64,000 bases of DNA. Origin: UBA9300 sp032260385 (lineage in GTDB: Bacteria; Bacteroidota; Bacteroidia; Bacteroidales; VadinHA17). Of the stretch, positions 49,351 through 59,431 are shown piece by piece. Within the stretch, counting starts at the first letter, position 1. Every line of letters begins with the position of its first letter. The notes beneath the pieces are model-generated. The model made no database searches. It worked only from the letters and a program-made list of their open reading frames with translations, and was not told the origin of the DNA. The position numbers and the translations under genes were made by a program. Location of the stretch: NCBI GenBank assembly GCA_032260385.1, contig JAVVEL010000004.1:1-64000 (forward strand), written 5' to 3'.

Positions 49351-50676
49351 TTATTTCAGGCTTTCACCTTTTAATGTGGCAGAGCTGCAATCAGTTATTT
49401 TAACATTTACATAGTCGCCCGGTCTGTAATCTTTTCCCGGGAATACCGCCACCTTATTCTGTGATGTTCTGCCTGACAGGTCGCTGTCCGATTTTTTTGA
49501 AAAGCCCTCCACCAGTACTTCAAGCACCCTGCCAATGTCTTTTTGCTTACTTTGAAGCGACAGGGAATTCTGTAGTTCTATTATTTCACTAAGACGCCTG
49601 TTTTTGACTTCTTCCGGGACATCATCAGGGAGCTTCCTGGCAGCCGGAGTGCCGGGTCTCTCGTTGTATTTGAACATATAGGCAAAATCATAAGCTGCCC
49701 ATTTCATAAGACTGAGGCTGTCAGCATGATCTTCTTCAGTCTCAGTACAGAAGCCTGCAATCATATCGGTTGATATTGAACACCCGGGCAATATTTCACG
49801 TATAGCCCTTACCCTGTCCATGTACCACGCCCTGTCATACTTACGGTTCATCAACTTAAGTATACGACTGCTGCCACTCTGGGCAGGAAGGTGAATATGT
49901 CTGCAGATATTTTCGTGACGTGCCATTACCCTGAGTACATCATCAGACATATCCTTTGGATGCGAGGTGGAAAATCGGACCCTCAGAAGGGGACTTAGAC
50001 CGGCTGTTAATTCGAGCAGATCGGCAAAGCTGGTTTTCCTGTCCTCTTTTTCCCACCAGTATGAATTAACGTTCTGCCCCAGCAGGGTAACCTCCCTGTA
50101 ACCTTTATCGAAAATGTCCCTTACCTCTTCAACTACTTTATCAGGATCGCGACTTCTTTCCGCGCCCCTTACATAAGGAACAACACAGTAGGAACATATA
50201 TTATTGCATCCCCTCATTATCGAAACAAAAGACGAAACACCATTCTTGTCGAGCCTGACAGGGGCTATGTCGGCATAGGTTTCTTCCCTGGATAGAAGCA
50301 CGTTGACTGCTTCGTGCCCCCTGCTGGCTTCACCGATCAGGCGGGGAAGATCCCTGTAGGCATCCGGACCCACAACAAGGTCAACCATTTTATCGCTTTC
50401 AAGCAGACGTTCTTTAAGCCTTTCGGCCATGCACCCTATCACTCCCACCAGCATGCCCGGCCTGCTCTTCTTATGATGCCTGAACAGGTCAAGGCGCCCC
50501 CAGACACGCTGCTCAGCATTGTCTCTTACCGAACATGTATTGACAAGAATCAGGTCAGCCTGGTCAATACGGTCGGTAACAGTAAATCCTTCATCCTTAA
50601 GAATGGAAACCACAACTTCACTGTCAGCAACGTTCATCTGGCATCCGTATGTTTCTATGTATAATCTGCGTGGCAT
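49351..50676 (-). CDS. miaB: tRNA-2-methylthio-N6-dimethylallyladenosine synthase MiaB
   Basis: 441 residues from the ATG at 50676; an earlier ATG (50748) adds a spurious hydrophobic leader. Methylthiotransferase domain cysteines are in ETYGCQMN, VNTCSVRDNA and VIGCMAERL. The radical SAM motif is CNNICSYCVVPYVRG and the TRAM domain is at about 375-440. It adds methylthio groups at position 37 of tRNAs. Its upstream region contains the 40-bp tandem repeats (50781-50890). Confidence 0.94.
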   Translation of the reverse strand: MPRRLYIETYGCQMNVADSEVVVSILKDEGFTVTDRIDQADLILVNTCSVRDNAEQRVWGRLDLFRHHKKSRPGMLVGVIGCMAERLKERLLESDKMVDLVVGPDAYRDLPRLIGEASRGHEAVNVLLSREETYADIAPVRLDKNGVSSFVSIMRGCNNICSYCVVPYVRGAERSRDPDKVVEEVRDIFDKGYREVTLLGQNVNSYWWEKEDRKTSFADLLELTAGLSPLLRVRFSTSHPKDMSDDVLRVMARHENICRHIHLPAQSGSSRILKLMNRKYDRAWYMDRVRAIREILPGCSISTDMIAGFCTETEEDHADSLSLMKWAAYDFAYMFKYNERPGTPAARKLPDDVPEEVKNRRLSEIIELQNSLSLQSKQKDIGRVLEVLVEGFSKKSDSDLSGRTSQNKVAVFPGKDYRPGDYVNVKITDCSSATLKGESLK

Positions 50677-50780
50677 ATAATAGTAAGCAGTTGTCAACTG
50701 TTTTTGTTCAGCATGCAAAAATAAGGAAGACAAAAGACAAATCAGCACAGGCAGAAGTAAATTATATCACTTATGCTGAA

Positions 50781-50890
50781 AACATCCCCCGCATGATGGT
50801 GAAAGGGGCGGTGTTGATGCAAACAAGCCCGCATGATGGTGAAAGGGGCGGTGTTGATGCAAACATCCCCCGCATGATGGTGAAAGGGGT
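50781..50890. repeat. Three tandem 40-bp repeats
   Basis: Three direct copies of a unit that includes GCATGATGGTGAAAGGGG and GGTGTTGATGC begin at about 50791, 50831 and 50872 (periods 40 and 41). Copies 1 and 2 are nearly identical; the third is cut off after AAAGGGG. No spacers lie between them. They occupy the gap between miaB and the GH92 gene, in miaB's upstream region. No second copy was noticed in the window. Confidence 0.85.
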
Positions 50891-50897
50891 GGGTCTG

Positions 50898-53198
50898 TTA
50901 ATTTTTTGACATTGAATAGGGATAGGCATCATGTGATGTTCCCCTTTCCTTATCCGGTTTCTCAGACATCACGAATACGAGCCTGCCACCTTTCTGCAGC
51001 TTATCATGTGTGAGATAATTTTTATCAACGATCTCCCCGTTAAACCTGATATCATCGATGTATACCGCATCAGGACCATTACCCTCCGCAATTATTTCAA
51101 GTATATTTCCCCCGGGCATTTCAATGCTCATCTTATCAAACAAAGGTGATCCTATGACGTACTGGTCAGTGCCGGGGCATACAGGATAAAAACCCATGGC
51201 ACTGAAAACATACCATGCCGATGTCTGGCCGTTATCCTCGTCGCCGCAGTATCCATCGGGTGTATAATTATACAGTTTATCCATTACCTGGCGTGCACGG
51301 AATTGTGTTTTCCATGGTTGGCCGGCATAGTTGTACAGGTAGATCATGTGCTGTATGGGCTGGTTTCCGTGTGCATAGTTTCCCATCCCTGCAATCTGCA
51401 TTTCACGTATCTCATGAATAATTATCCCGTAATAAGAATAATCGAAAACCGGTGGTACCTCGAAGACAGAATCCAGTTTCGCAACAAATCTGTCTTTTCC
51501 TCCCATCAGGCTTACCAGGCTGTCGATATCATGGAAAACACTCCATGTATAGTGCCAGCTGTTACCTTCGGTAAAGGCATCACCCCATTTATAGGGGCTG
51601 AAGGGCGACTGGAAGCTGCCATCCATATTCCGGCCTCTCATAAGGCCTCTTCCCGGGTCAAAAACATTAACGAAATTCCTGGCTCTTTTTTTATAAAGGC
51701 TCAGTTCCTCTTCCGGCTTTCCCAGTGCCTGGCCCAGTCTCCATATACAATAATCGGCATAGGCATATTCAAGTGTACGTGCGGTATTTTCCCTTATACC
51801 TGCATCATAGGGAATATATCCCAGATCATTATAGTATTCAGCACCATACCTTCCCACTGAATGAACGGGACCATGGCCCCTGGTGTTTTTGATCATTGCC
51901 TGGTAAAGTGTTTCAGCATCATAATCCCTGATACCCTTGAGGTAGCTGTCTGCTATTAGAGAGGCTGAATTGGAACCTATCATGCAATCCCTGTGACCGG
52001 GGCTGGCCCACTCGGGCAACCACCCGCTTTCATTATATGTATTGACCAGCCCTTTCATTATCTGGCTGTTGAGCTCAGGATACATGAGTGTAAAAAATGG
52101 AAATACAGCCCTGAAGGTGTCCCAGAAACCATTATCGGTAAACATATAACCGGGCAGTACTTCCCCGTTATAAGGGCTGTAATGGACAGTATCTCCTGCG
52201 GCGTTTATTTCGTAAAATTTGCGTGGGAAAAGGAGCAGCCTGTACAGGCAGGAATAGAAAGTCCGCACCTGGTCAATATTGTCGCTCTCTATCTTTATCC
52301 TTCCCAGTTCCCTGTTCCATGCCTCCCCGGCTTCTTCCTTCACCGTATCGAAAGATTTTGAACCTATCTCATCCCTGAGGTTTTTCTCAGCCTGTTCGGG
52401 ACTGATAAAAGAGGAGGCTACCCGTGCATGTACGATCTCATCTTTGGCTGTCCTGAATCCGACCATGGCACCGGCATGAAAGCCTTCAGCTTCCAGGGAG
52501 TCCTCCCGGAGCTCGTTATTTAGCCAGGTATGGGCATAATCAAAGTCCCTGTCAAATTCGATAACAAAGTAATTATGAAAATTATCGGGAACACCACCGC
52601 TGTTATTCCTGCAGTACCCAATTATTTTGCGTTCACCGGGTATTATCTTTACCATTGAACCCCTGTAAAAGCCGTCGACAAGAACCCATGATGAGTCATT
52701 TTCAGGAAAGGTAAACCTGAAAATGGCAGCCCTTTCAGTCGGACTTACTTCGGCTGTGAGGTCATAATCGGCAAGGTACACACTGTAGTAGTGAGGTTTT
52801 ACTTCTTCAGCCTTATGTGAGAACCAGGAAGCACGTTCCTCCTGGTCGAATCTTTTTTTGCCTGTAAGCGGCATGAGAGAAAAAGCAGCATAATCATTTA
52901 TCCAGGGGCTTGGCTGATGAGTTTGCTTGATTCCCCTTATCTTATAGGCATCGTAGGTATATGCCCACCCATTGCCCATTTCCCCGGTTTGGGGCGTCCA
53001 GAAATTCATCCCCCAGGGCATGGCTATGGCAGGGTAGGTATTACCATTTGATAATTGAAACTCTGAATCAGTGCCCATTAATGGGTTTACCATTTCGACG
53101 GGCTCAAAGGTGCCTGATCCGGATTCAATTTCAGTACAGGAAACACCTGTTAATATCAGCAGTAAAAATGCGATTGCCGCAGAGAGTGTTTTTTTCAT
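50898..53198 (-). CDS. GH92 family alpha-mannosidase, lipoprotein
   Basis: 766 residues, glycoside hydrolase family 92 (usually exo-acting alpha-1,2/1,3-mannosidases, calcium dependent). A lipoprotein signal ends in TGVSC (Cys21). The N-terminal beta domain is followed by the catalytic (alpha/alpha)6 part with family stretches such as VNPLMGTDSEFQLSNGNT, DNGFWDTFRAVFPFFTLM, GNSWHYTWSVFHD, AGMGNYAHGNQPIQHMIY and GYCGDEDNGQTSAWYVFSA. It is attached to the periplasmic or outer surface and digests mannose glycans. No SusC/SusD genes surround it, so it is an isolated enzyme. Confidence 0.93.
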   Translation of the reverse strand: MKKTLSAAIAFLLLILTGVSCTEIESGSGTFEPVEMVNPLMGTDSEFQLSNGNTYPAIAMPWGMNFWTPQTGEMGNGWAYTYDAYKIRGIKQTHQPSPWINDYAAFSLMPLTGKKRFDQEERASWFSHKAEEVKPHYYSVYLADYDLTAEVSPTERAAIFRFTFPENDSSWVLVDGFYRGSMVKIIPGERKIIGYCRNNSGGVPDNFHNYFVIEFDRDFDYAHTWLNNELREDSLEAEGFHAGAMVGFRTAKDEIVHARVASSFISPEQAEKNLRDEIGSKSFDTVKEEAGEAWNRELGRIKIESDNIDQVRTFYSCLYRLLLFPRKFYEINAAGDTVHYSPYNGEVLPGYMFTDNGFWDTFRAVFPFFTLMYPELNSQIMKGLVNTYNESGWLPEWASPGHRDCMIGSNSASLIADSYLKGIRDYDAETLYQAMIKNTRGHGPVHSVGRYGAEYYNDLGYIPYDAGIRENTARTLEYAYADYCIWRLGQALGKPEEELSLYKKRARNFVNVFDPGRGLMRGRNMDGSFQSPFSPYKWGDAFTEGNSWHYTWSVFHDIDSLVSLMGGKDRFVAKLDSVFEVPPVFDYSYYGIIIHEIREMQIAGMGNYAHGNQPIQHMIYLYNYAGQPWKTQFRARQVMDKLYNYTPDGYCGDEDNGQTSAWYVFSAMGFYPVCPGTDQYVIGSPLFDKMSIEMPGGNILEIIAEGNGPDAVYIDDIRFNGEIVDKNYLTHDKLQKGGRLVFVMSEKPDKERGTSHDAYPYSMSKN

Positions 53199-53242
53199 AA
53201 TATTGTTACTCGTTTTTTAATATAAGCGTTTGTCTTTCGTCC

Positions 53243-54226
53243 TTAGCCCTTTGTCGCTTTTTTCACCAGTTTGAAAGAATTCACAATAATTATTGCCAGC
53301 ATTCCCCCTCCTATAGTAAATAATACCGTTATACCGTTTACCAGGAGTCCATAGGTAATTCCTGTTTCTTCACTCAAACTGAACAGAAGGAAGAGTTGCA
53401 GGACAAAAAAATGAGAGGTTCCGATTCCTCCCGGGCTTGGGATGGCCCACCCGATGGTCCCTACAAAAAGTACCACGAAGGCAAAATACAGACTCAGGCT
53501 TTCCGTGGAAGGTAAGGCCCTCAGGCAGCAGTAGTTTACCAGAATCATGAAAAGCCATATCATAATAGTCTGGAAGGCAAACATCCGTGATGATTTAATC
53601 CTGAAAGTATTCTTTACCGTATGCCATAATTCTTTCAGAAAGGACCTTATTTTATCTATCAGTTTGTAATGGCTGGATATCATGACAAGTGCAAGTATAA
53701 GCAAAACCAGGCCACCGATAAGCAGGGCAAGGTTTAACAGGTTAGATGTTAATGAGTTCCTGATACTGTTACCGGCTGTGATAATCAGTTTACGAAGTCT
53801 GTCAAATTCCAGTAAAAGTATTATCGATATTGCTATTATAAGAGCTATAAGATCATAAATCCGTTCAGATATTACGGTGCCAAAACTTCTGGATACAGGG
53901 ATACCCGTTGATTTTTGAAGTGATGTACACCTGATTATCTCACCCAGTTTGGGAGTGAAGCTGTTAACGAAAAAGCCCAGGAGGAGTGAATATGAAACAT
54001 TTTTTATATCAGGGTGATGGCCGTCGTTTTTTATCAGCAATTTCCACCTGTAGGCCCTGAAGAAAAACATAATTACAAGAAATACAATACTTAAGAGTAT
54101 CCAGCTTGTTTTTGCTGCTGACAAAAGCTCAAATATTTGATCAAGGGGTTTGTTCCTGAGGGTAAGGTAAAGAAAGAAGCCTCCAATGATAATACCTGTT
54201 ACAGCATTTATTATATGTTTCCTCAT
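53243..54226 (-). CDS. Lysylphosphatidylglycerol synthase/flippase-like membrane protein
   Basis: 327 residues with about eight membrane helices, UPF0104/AglD-like family. Family hallmarks are AYRWKLLIKNDG in the first loop, LLGFFVNSFTPKLGEIIRC, the central TVISERIYDLIAL, and the late GWAIPSPGGIGTSHFF. Related proteins flip or modify lipids, but this subgroup has no settled function. It lies 44 bases from the GH92 gene and 61 from the EEP gene on the same strand. No aminoacyl-transfer domain follows the membrane part, so it is unlikely to be a full LPG synthase. Confidence 0.78.
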   Translation of the reverse strand: MRKHIINAVTGIIIGGFFLYLTLRNKPLDQIFELLSAAKTSWILLSIVFLVIMFFFRAYRWKLLIKNDGHHPDIKNVSYSLLLGFFVNSFTPKLGEIIRCTSLQKSTGIPVSRSFGTVISERIYDLIALIIAISIILLLEFDRLRKLIITAGNSIRNSLTSNLLNLALLIGGLVLLILALVMISSHYKLIDKIRSFLKELWHTVKNTFRIKSSRMFAFQTIMIWLFMILVNYCCLRALPSTESLSLYFAFVVLFVGTIGWAIPSPGGIGTSHFFVLQLFLLFSLSEETGITYGLLVNGITVLFTIGGGMLAIIIVNSFKLVKKATKG

Positions 54227-54287
54227 ACCTGGTATGTTTTACCTGGAATGTCATTAGCCGATAAAGATATATAATAAATGGATTATA

Positions 54288-55181
54288 TTATTGTTTCAGC
54301 CTTAGATATACGGGCCGGTGATCGGATATAAGCTCACCATAGTCGGGATAACACCTGTCAGGCCTGTTCACTATGGTAGTATCGATATTCAGGTATAATT
54401 CGTCGCTTACGCAAATATGATCAATATGGCTGGGCCATGACGGGTAGGACCACCATGAAGCACTGCCTTGTGCAATACTCATGTCAGTGAACCTGAAATT
54501 ACCGGGATCATTTACCATGGTCCAGAATACATTTGTCTCATAGCTTGTCCCGTTTATTTCATCATTGAGGTCCCCAAGTACGATGACGGCCTCATCCGGA
54601 TAGGTGCTTAATATATACTTATGCAGGGAATCAGTGGCACTTCTTCGGCGGTCTTCATTATCAATGCCTCCACAGCACTTAAGATGGTTGTTGATAAGAA
54701 TTGCCTCAATCCCCGTTGGTATGTGCCTTACGTGTATTTCGAAGGGAGGGCGGGGGAATGACCAGTAATCATCCCTGAACAGAACTTTGCCCTCAGCCTC
54801 ATTAATGCTGATTTCCGATACCTTGTAAAGGTAGGCCAGGTTCCAGATAGAATTATCAATAGGGTAATATGTACCTTCCCAGCCTATTAGCCTGTCGACA
54901 AGCTTATCGAATTCTGATTCGGAACTTATCTCCTGCAGTGCTACAATATCGACATTCATCTGCTTTATCAGGGCGGCTGCCACTTCAGCTGTTTCCTCTC
55001 CGTAGCGGGGATATTCCTGTATATTGAAAGTAACTATATCAAAGGTACTCTCCGTACCACTTATTATACAGTCCAAGAAGTCAGGTTCCTCATCACTGCT
55101 GCCCGGTGGTTTGCGGCAGGAAGCCATAAGCAGGCTTATTGCCAGCACCAGTAATAGTACCCTGATATAATTCCTGTTCAT
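54288..55181 (-). CDS. Lipoprotein endonuclease/exonuclease/phosphatase-family protein
   Basis: 297 residues from the ATG at 55181; a longer frame (to 55286) overlaps the antiporter gene and places the signal peptide far inside. Lipobox MASC (Cys22). EEP-superfamily blocks: IVTFNIQEYPRYG, IVALQEISSESEF, the NNHLKCCGG region, VLGDLNDEI with the metal Asp/Asn, and SDHRPVYLRL at the end. It hydrolyses phosphodiester bonds in nucleic acids or lipids outside the cytoplasm. The exact substrate is unknown. Confidence 0.85.
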   Translation of the reverse strand: MNRNYIRVLLLVLAISLLMASCRKPPGSSDEEPDFLDCIISGTESTFDIVTFNIQEYPRYGEETAEVAAALIKQMNVDIVALQEISSESEFDKLVDRLIGWEGTYYPIDNSIWNLAYLYKVSEISINEAEGKVLFRDDYWSFPRPPFEIHVRHIPTGIEAILINNHLKCCGGIDNEDRRRSATDSLHKYILSTYPDEAVIVLGDLNDEINGTSYETNVFWTMVNDPGNFRFTDMSIAQGSASWWSYPSWPSHIDHICVSDELYLNIDTTIVNRPDRCYPDYGELISDHRPVYLRLKQ

Positions 55182-55278
55182 AATACGGTTTTTACCCGGT
55201 AAAGATGCAAAAAAATTACCTGAATCAAGACTTGCAATGTCTCTGACAAAAATCAGATAATTCAGGGCTAATAAAGAA

Positions 55279-57069
55279 TTATTCACTGTTACTGATCAGG
55301 GCAATTATTATATTCCCTTTCTCAGGGATAATTTTTCCTTCGGATGTAAAAGGAACTAATCTCCTGTTAGCTGTAATAAGAAAAAGCGGAACGGTGCTTT
55401 CTCCATGTTTCTTTTTGAAATCCTCAAAGCTGAATTTATCGGTGAGCTTTGTTGATTTTATACTTGCTCCTTCACGGATCCTTTTTGTTATATACCCGTA
55501 GGTAATATTTTTCCCGAAAAGAAATCGGCCTCTTAAGTGCTGAGGTGAAAATTCTCTTTCATCTTCTTTGGTGGATGGTTGAAGCTGGTAAAGATTTTCC
55601 TTATCAAATATTTCCGAAAAATGAAGTACGCCCATTGAATTAACTTCATCATTGGAGGTTAGAGCCAGCAATTTACCTACACCCTCAAGGTTTATCTTAT
55701 CTATTACCTTATCAGAAATTATGCTGTCGTTATAAGCATTCAGCCCGTTCATATTAGCCTTGTTGGTGTTATACCTGTTGGTATCCAGTATAACTACACG
55801 GAAATCATGTTCCCTGAGAACGGAAGCAATCTGCAAAGCCCAGTCCTGTGCCCCTGCTATAATAACACCCTGCGGGTTTGACTGTGAGATATTCAATAAT
55901 CTGGCAGCCAGTGGACTGCTAATACCATATATAAGCACAGTCCCGATTATTACCGTGAAAGTAAGGGGCACCAGGTATTCAACCTGGGCAATCTCAATTT
56001 CTGAAAGCTTCAGGGCAAAAACCGAAGATACGGCTGCTGCCACAATACCCCTCGGGGCCATCCATGAAATGAACAATTTATCTTTCAGACTCAAATTTGA
56101 TTTAACGGTTGAGATAAAAACTGACAGCGGGCGACCTATAAATATCAAAACCAAAAGGAATATTCCTCCCATATAACTCATAAGCTTAATATCACCTAAG
56201 GAAAGCCTTGCAGAAAGAAGTATAAATAATACGGGAATCATCAATATGGTGAGGTTTGCTTTAAAGTCCTTAATGTTTTTTATCGATACTCTCCTTTGAT
56301 TTGCCAGGACAATTCCCATTATTGTTGTAGCAAGTAATCCTGATTCTTCCTGGAAATGATTTGAGATCAGGAAAGCTGCCACAACAAATGACAGGGCGGC
56401 AATCTCCTGGAGATAATCAGGGACCCAGTATTTTTTCATTATCAATGTCAGCAATAAGGCAAATCCTCCCCCAATAATGGTGGTCATTAGTATTGTTTTA
56501 AGCATATTCAGCAGAATGAGGGGGGCCGCATTATCGACCTTGCCTATAAGTATAACTTCAAAGACGAGGATTGCAAGCAAAGCGCCAATGGGATCGATCA
56601 GTATCCCTTCCCATTTGAGAATATTGCTCACATTCTGACGGGGTCTTATATTGCGAAGCAAGGGACCAATTACGGTTGGTCCGGTAACTGTCAGGACAGC
56701 GCCCAGCAGTATCGCTATCTCAATGTTAAGTCCGAAAAGCCAGTGAGCGGCCATTGTTGCAGTGATCCAGGTAATAATGACCCCTATTGAAATTAATAAT
56801 GATACCACCCTGCCAATCTTTCGGAATTCACTTAACTTAAGGGTTAAGCCTCCCTGGAACAGGATTATGGCAACCGAGAAGGAAATAAAAGGAATGAGGA
56901 CTTCTCCAAACATTTCATCGGGATTGATTAAGCCCAGTACCGGCCCGGCAGTTATACCGAAAATAAGAAGTAATAATATTGATGGAATCTTGATCTTCCA
57001 GGAAATCCACTGTGCGGAAAATCCTAGTAAGACGATTAAACCAAGACTCAGTAAAATGTTTTCCGACAT
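55279..57069 (-). CDS. Cation/proton antiporter (CPA1 type) with NAD-binding regulatory domain
   Basis: 596 residues. About twelve hydrophobic segments in residues 1-385 carry CPA1 motifs such as GAVLTVTGPTVIGPLLR and EGILIDPIGALLAILVFE (with the conserved Asp of the ion site). A C-terminal Rossmann-like TrkA-N domain (about 395-500, GVIIAGAQDWALQIASVL, VVILDTNRYNTN) is followed by a TrkA-C-like end. Na/H or K/H antiport across the inner membrane is the usual role. It overlaps only the longer, rejected start of the downstream EEP gene. Confidence 0.88.
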   Translation of the reverse strand: MSENILLSLGLIVLLGFSAQWISWKIKIPSILLLLIFGITAGPVLGLINPDEMFGEVLIPFISFSVAIILFQGGLTLKLSEFRKIGRVVSLLISIGVIITWITATMAAHWLFGLNIEIAILLGAVLTVTGPTVIGPLLRNIRPRQNVSNILKWEGILIDPIGALLAILVFEVILIGKVDNAAPLILLNMLKTILMTTIIGGGFALLLTLIMKKYWVPDYLQEIAALSFVVAAFLISNHFQEESGLLATTIMGIVLANQRRVSIKNIKDFKANLTILMIPVLFILLSARLSLGDIKLMSYMGGIFLLVLIFIGRPLSVFISTVKSNLSLKDKLFISWMAPRGIVAAAVSSVFALKLSEIEIAQVEYLVPLTFTVIIGTVLIYGISSPLAARLLNISQSNPQGVIIAGAQDWALQIASVLREHDFRVVILDTNRYNTNKANMNGLNAYNDSIISDKVIDKINLEGVGKLLALTSNDEVNSMGVLHFSEIFDKENLYQLQPSTKEDEREFSPQHLRGRFLFGKNITYGYITKRIREGASIKSTKLTDKFSFEDFKKKHGESTVPLFLITANRRLVPFTSEGKIIPEKGNIIIALISNSE

Positions 57070-57220
57070 ATTCCTTAAATATGATGCAATAATATCACTC
57101 TCCGGAATTTTTTACCGAATTTAGCATTAAAATCTTATTAAACGAATTCAAATATTTTGAACAGGACCTCGTGAACGATAATGATTACATAAATTCAGGT
57201 AACAGAAAAGCCATTATATT

Positions 57221-58387
57221 ATGAGGAAAACTCTTCAGTACAGTAAACCTCTGATCTTAATAATATCAGCTGCCATCATCATGAATGCCTGCAGACCCCG
57301 AACCGCTGATAATTACGGGGACTCAGGCACAGCCGCTGGAGAATTGGCCGGGTTCCTATTTTATGTTGGAACCTATACCGGTTCGGAAAGTCGTGGAATT
57401 TATAAATCCCTGCTGGGCGAGGACGGGTCGCTCAGATTGTCCGGACTGGCAACTCAGACAGAAAACCCTTCCTTTCTTGCCTTAAGCCCCTGTGGTGACT
57501 TCCTCCTGGCAGTGAATGAGAACAGTCCTGCAGGGACAGTTGAATCTTTCCGGATTAAGGATGACAGTCTGGTTCTTGTAAGCCGGCAATCTTCGGGTGG
57601 AGAACACCCATGCTATGTAAGCATTAACGAAGCCGGCTATGTTTTAACAGCAAACTATTCAAGTGGCAATGTGGGTTTATTGAAAATGAACAAGGGGGGT
57701 AGACTGGGTGAATTGCTGGATATTCAACAGCATACCGGCAAAGGATCAGGTGACAGGCAGGAAGGTCCTCATGCCCATTCCGTGTATTTTGAACCCGGAA
57801 CCTCAATGGTTATTTCATCTGATCTGGGCACCAACGAAATATGGTTTTCAGTTCTTGACACCGTGCAGGGTAGACTCTTGCCTGCAAACCAGCAAAACCT
57901 CATGATGGAGCCCGGTGCCGGTCCCCGTCATATGGCCTTCCATCCGAATGGAAGCTACATCTATGTTATCAATGAATTAAACTCCACTGTAACACTGGTT
58001 AAAAAAAATAAAAGCGGAGAATATGAGAAAGGGCTATCCTTCACTACCCTGCCTGCCGGTTATGAGGGGCCAAATTACTGCGCCGATATTCACATAGCTG
58101 CGGATGGCAGATTTGTTTATGCCTCAAACAGGGGACATAACAGTATTGCCATATTTAAGGTGGAACCTGAAACAGGGATCCTTACCCCTTCAGGTCACTG
58201 CTCATCGTCCGGCGAATGGCCGCGTAATTTTGTGCTTTCCCCAGATGAAAATTTCCTGCTGGTTGCCAACCAGAATTCAGATAACATAGTATCCTTCAAA
58301 AGGGATATTAACAGTGGTCTTTGTGAACCGGTCGATACTATATCAATACCTGACCCGGTATTTATTTTATTTGGGAAGAAGTTGTAA
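57221..58387 (+). CDS. Lactonase-family beta-propeller lipoprotein
   Basis: 388 residues of the Pgl-type lactonase family (six- or seven-bladed beta-propeller). Lipobox MNAC (Cys24). Blade repeats include FYVGTYTGSESRGIY, NPSFLALSPCGDFLLAVNE, GPRHMAFHPNGSYIYVINE and WPRNFVLSPDENFLLVANQ. Cytoplasmic relatives hydrolyse 6-phosphogluconolactone. The lipoprotein signal here suggests a periplasmic substrate, so the pentose-pathway role is doubtful. It is divergent from the antiporter and converges with the LuxR-type regulator. Confidence 0.85.
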   Translation: MRKTLQYSKPLILIISAAIIMNACRPRTADNYGDSGTAAGELAGFLFYVGTYTGSESRGIYKSLLGEDGSLRLSGLATQTENPSFLALSPCGDFLLAVNENSPAGTVESFRIKDDSLVLVSRQSSGGEHPCYVSINEAGYVLTANYSSGNVGLLKMNKGGRLGELLDIQQHTGKGSGDRQEGPHAHSVYFEPGTSMVISSDLGTNEIWFSVLDTVQGRLLPANQQNLMMEPGAGPRHMAFHPNGSYIYVINELNSTVTLVKKNKSGEYEKGLSFTTLPAGYEGPNYCADIHIAADGRFVYASNRGHNSIAIFKVEPETGILTPSGHCSSSGEWPRNFVLSPDENFLLVANQNSDNIVSFKRDINSGLCEPVDTISIPDPVFILFGKKL

Positions 58388-58408
58388 GTAATAAATTTGC
58401 TTTGTCTC

Positions 58409-59353
58409 TTAAGTTCCTGAAAAAACCTTTGTCAGCTGTACCCTGTTGCGAACATTTACCTTCCTGAAAATATTGTAGGTATGGTCTTTTACGGTCTGGA
58501 GAGAAATATACAGTTCATCAGCTATTTCCTGGTTTGTTTTACCCCTGCAAATTTCCGTAATAATCTGCCTCTCCCTCTTTGATATTCCATATTTCTGGTA
58601 GAGGTTCTCAAGGGTATCGGTAAGCTCGGTGAATTCAGCCTCATTGTTTTTCAGATAGGATTTAAGCAGGATAATAAGAGCCAGGTCGGAGCTGAAGTAG
58701 AATAGCAGGAAGTACAAACCGACATAAAGACTCCAGTAGGCAAAGTGAAGTGCAAGGGCATTAATTAAGCCCAGGCCTGCAAGTATTGACCCGAACCTAA
58801 CCAGCATTATTCTTTTTTCCCTCTTGCTTATACGTAGGGCTGTGGTTATCAATAGCAAGAAGATATATATCTTAACCAGGAGATCAATAGAATAGTAGGC
58901 TATCCTTATAATCTGACCCAGTTGTGAACTGCTTAAATCGGGTTTTTCCGGCAATTTCCTCAATATAAGGCCGTAAACCAGGAAGGATACGGATGCCAGG
59001 GTGAAAAAAATAATTGCAACTGACTGGTTTACCTTCCTTGATATGAGCTCATTTGATGTTTTGATAAGAATATACCATGCCGCTATGATAAAGGGTACCC
59101 CAAAAAATGGGATAACTGCTGCAATTGATTCAATTTCTGCAATTCTGAAGTCATACTTAAGTAGGATTTCTCTTATGGCCAGCCCTCCTATTATGCCGTA
59201 AACCCCAAAGGCAAAATGCAGAATTTTGTAATAAAAAAAACTGTTCAGGTAATCCAGGCTGTATACCTTCCTGAGCCGGGATAAAAGTATCAGGCTATAC
59301 ACCCCGCCTGATGCAGAGACAATTATTATAACAAGGATTAAGAGCCTGATCAT
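58409..59353 (-). CDS. Membrane-bound LuxR-family transcriptional regulator
   Basis: 314 residues. About seven hydrophobic segments in residues 1-235 (first LLILVIIIVSASGGVYSLIL) are followed by a LuxR/GerE helix-turn-helix at about 250-310: YGISKRERQIITEICRGK, TNQEIADELYISLQTVKDH, NIFRKVNVRNRVQL. The protein would bind DNA from the membrane, and the membrane part may sense a small molecule or redox state. It is divergent from the neighbouring 59521 gene, with 167 bases between them. The regulon is unknown. Confidence 0.82.
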   Translation of the reverse strand: MIRLLILVIIIVSASGGVYSLILLSRLRKVYSLDYLNSFFYYKILHFAFGVYGIIGGLAIREILLKYDFRIAEIESIAAVIPFFGVPFIIAAWYILIKTSNELISRKVNQSVAIIFFTLASVSFLVYGLILRKLPEKPDLSSSQLGQIIRIAYYSIDLLVKIYIFLLLITTALRISKREKRIMLVRFGSILAGLGLINALALHFAYWSLYVGLYFLLFYFSSDLALIILLKSYLKNNEAEFTELTDTLENLYQKYGISKRERQIITEICRGKTNQEIADELYISLQTVKDHTYNIFRKVNVRNRVQLTKVFSGT

Positions 59354-59431
59354 TCAATTTAATTTAATACAAATGAAAGAAAATACTTTATTCAGGACAA
59401 GATTAAATGTAAAAACCTCAGGCTACTTAAG

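Noticed and set aside
50781..50890. CRISPR array
   Set aside because: The repeat units are directly joined with no unique spacers and no cas genes are nearby.
50649..50909. 86-codon plus-strand frame across the 40-bp repeats
   Set aside because: Its repetitive residues come from the DNA repeats; it overlaps the miaB start and has no known domain.
50898..53198. Polysaccharide utilisation locus around the GH92 gene
   Set aside because: No SusC/SusD pair, regulator or second glycosidase is adjacent.
57221..58387. Assignment as cytoplasmic 6-phosphogluconolactonase (pgl)
   Set aside because: The lipobox and absence of pentose-pathway neighbours make that role doubtful; only the family is called.
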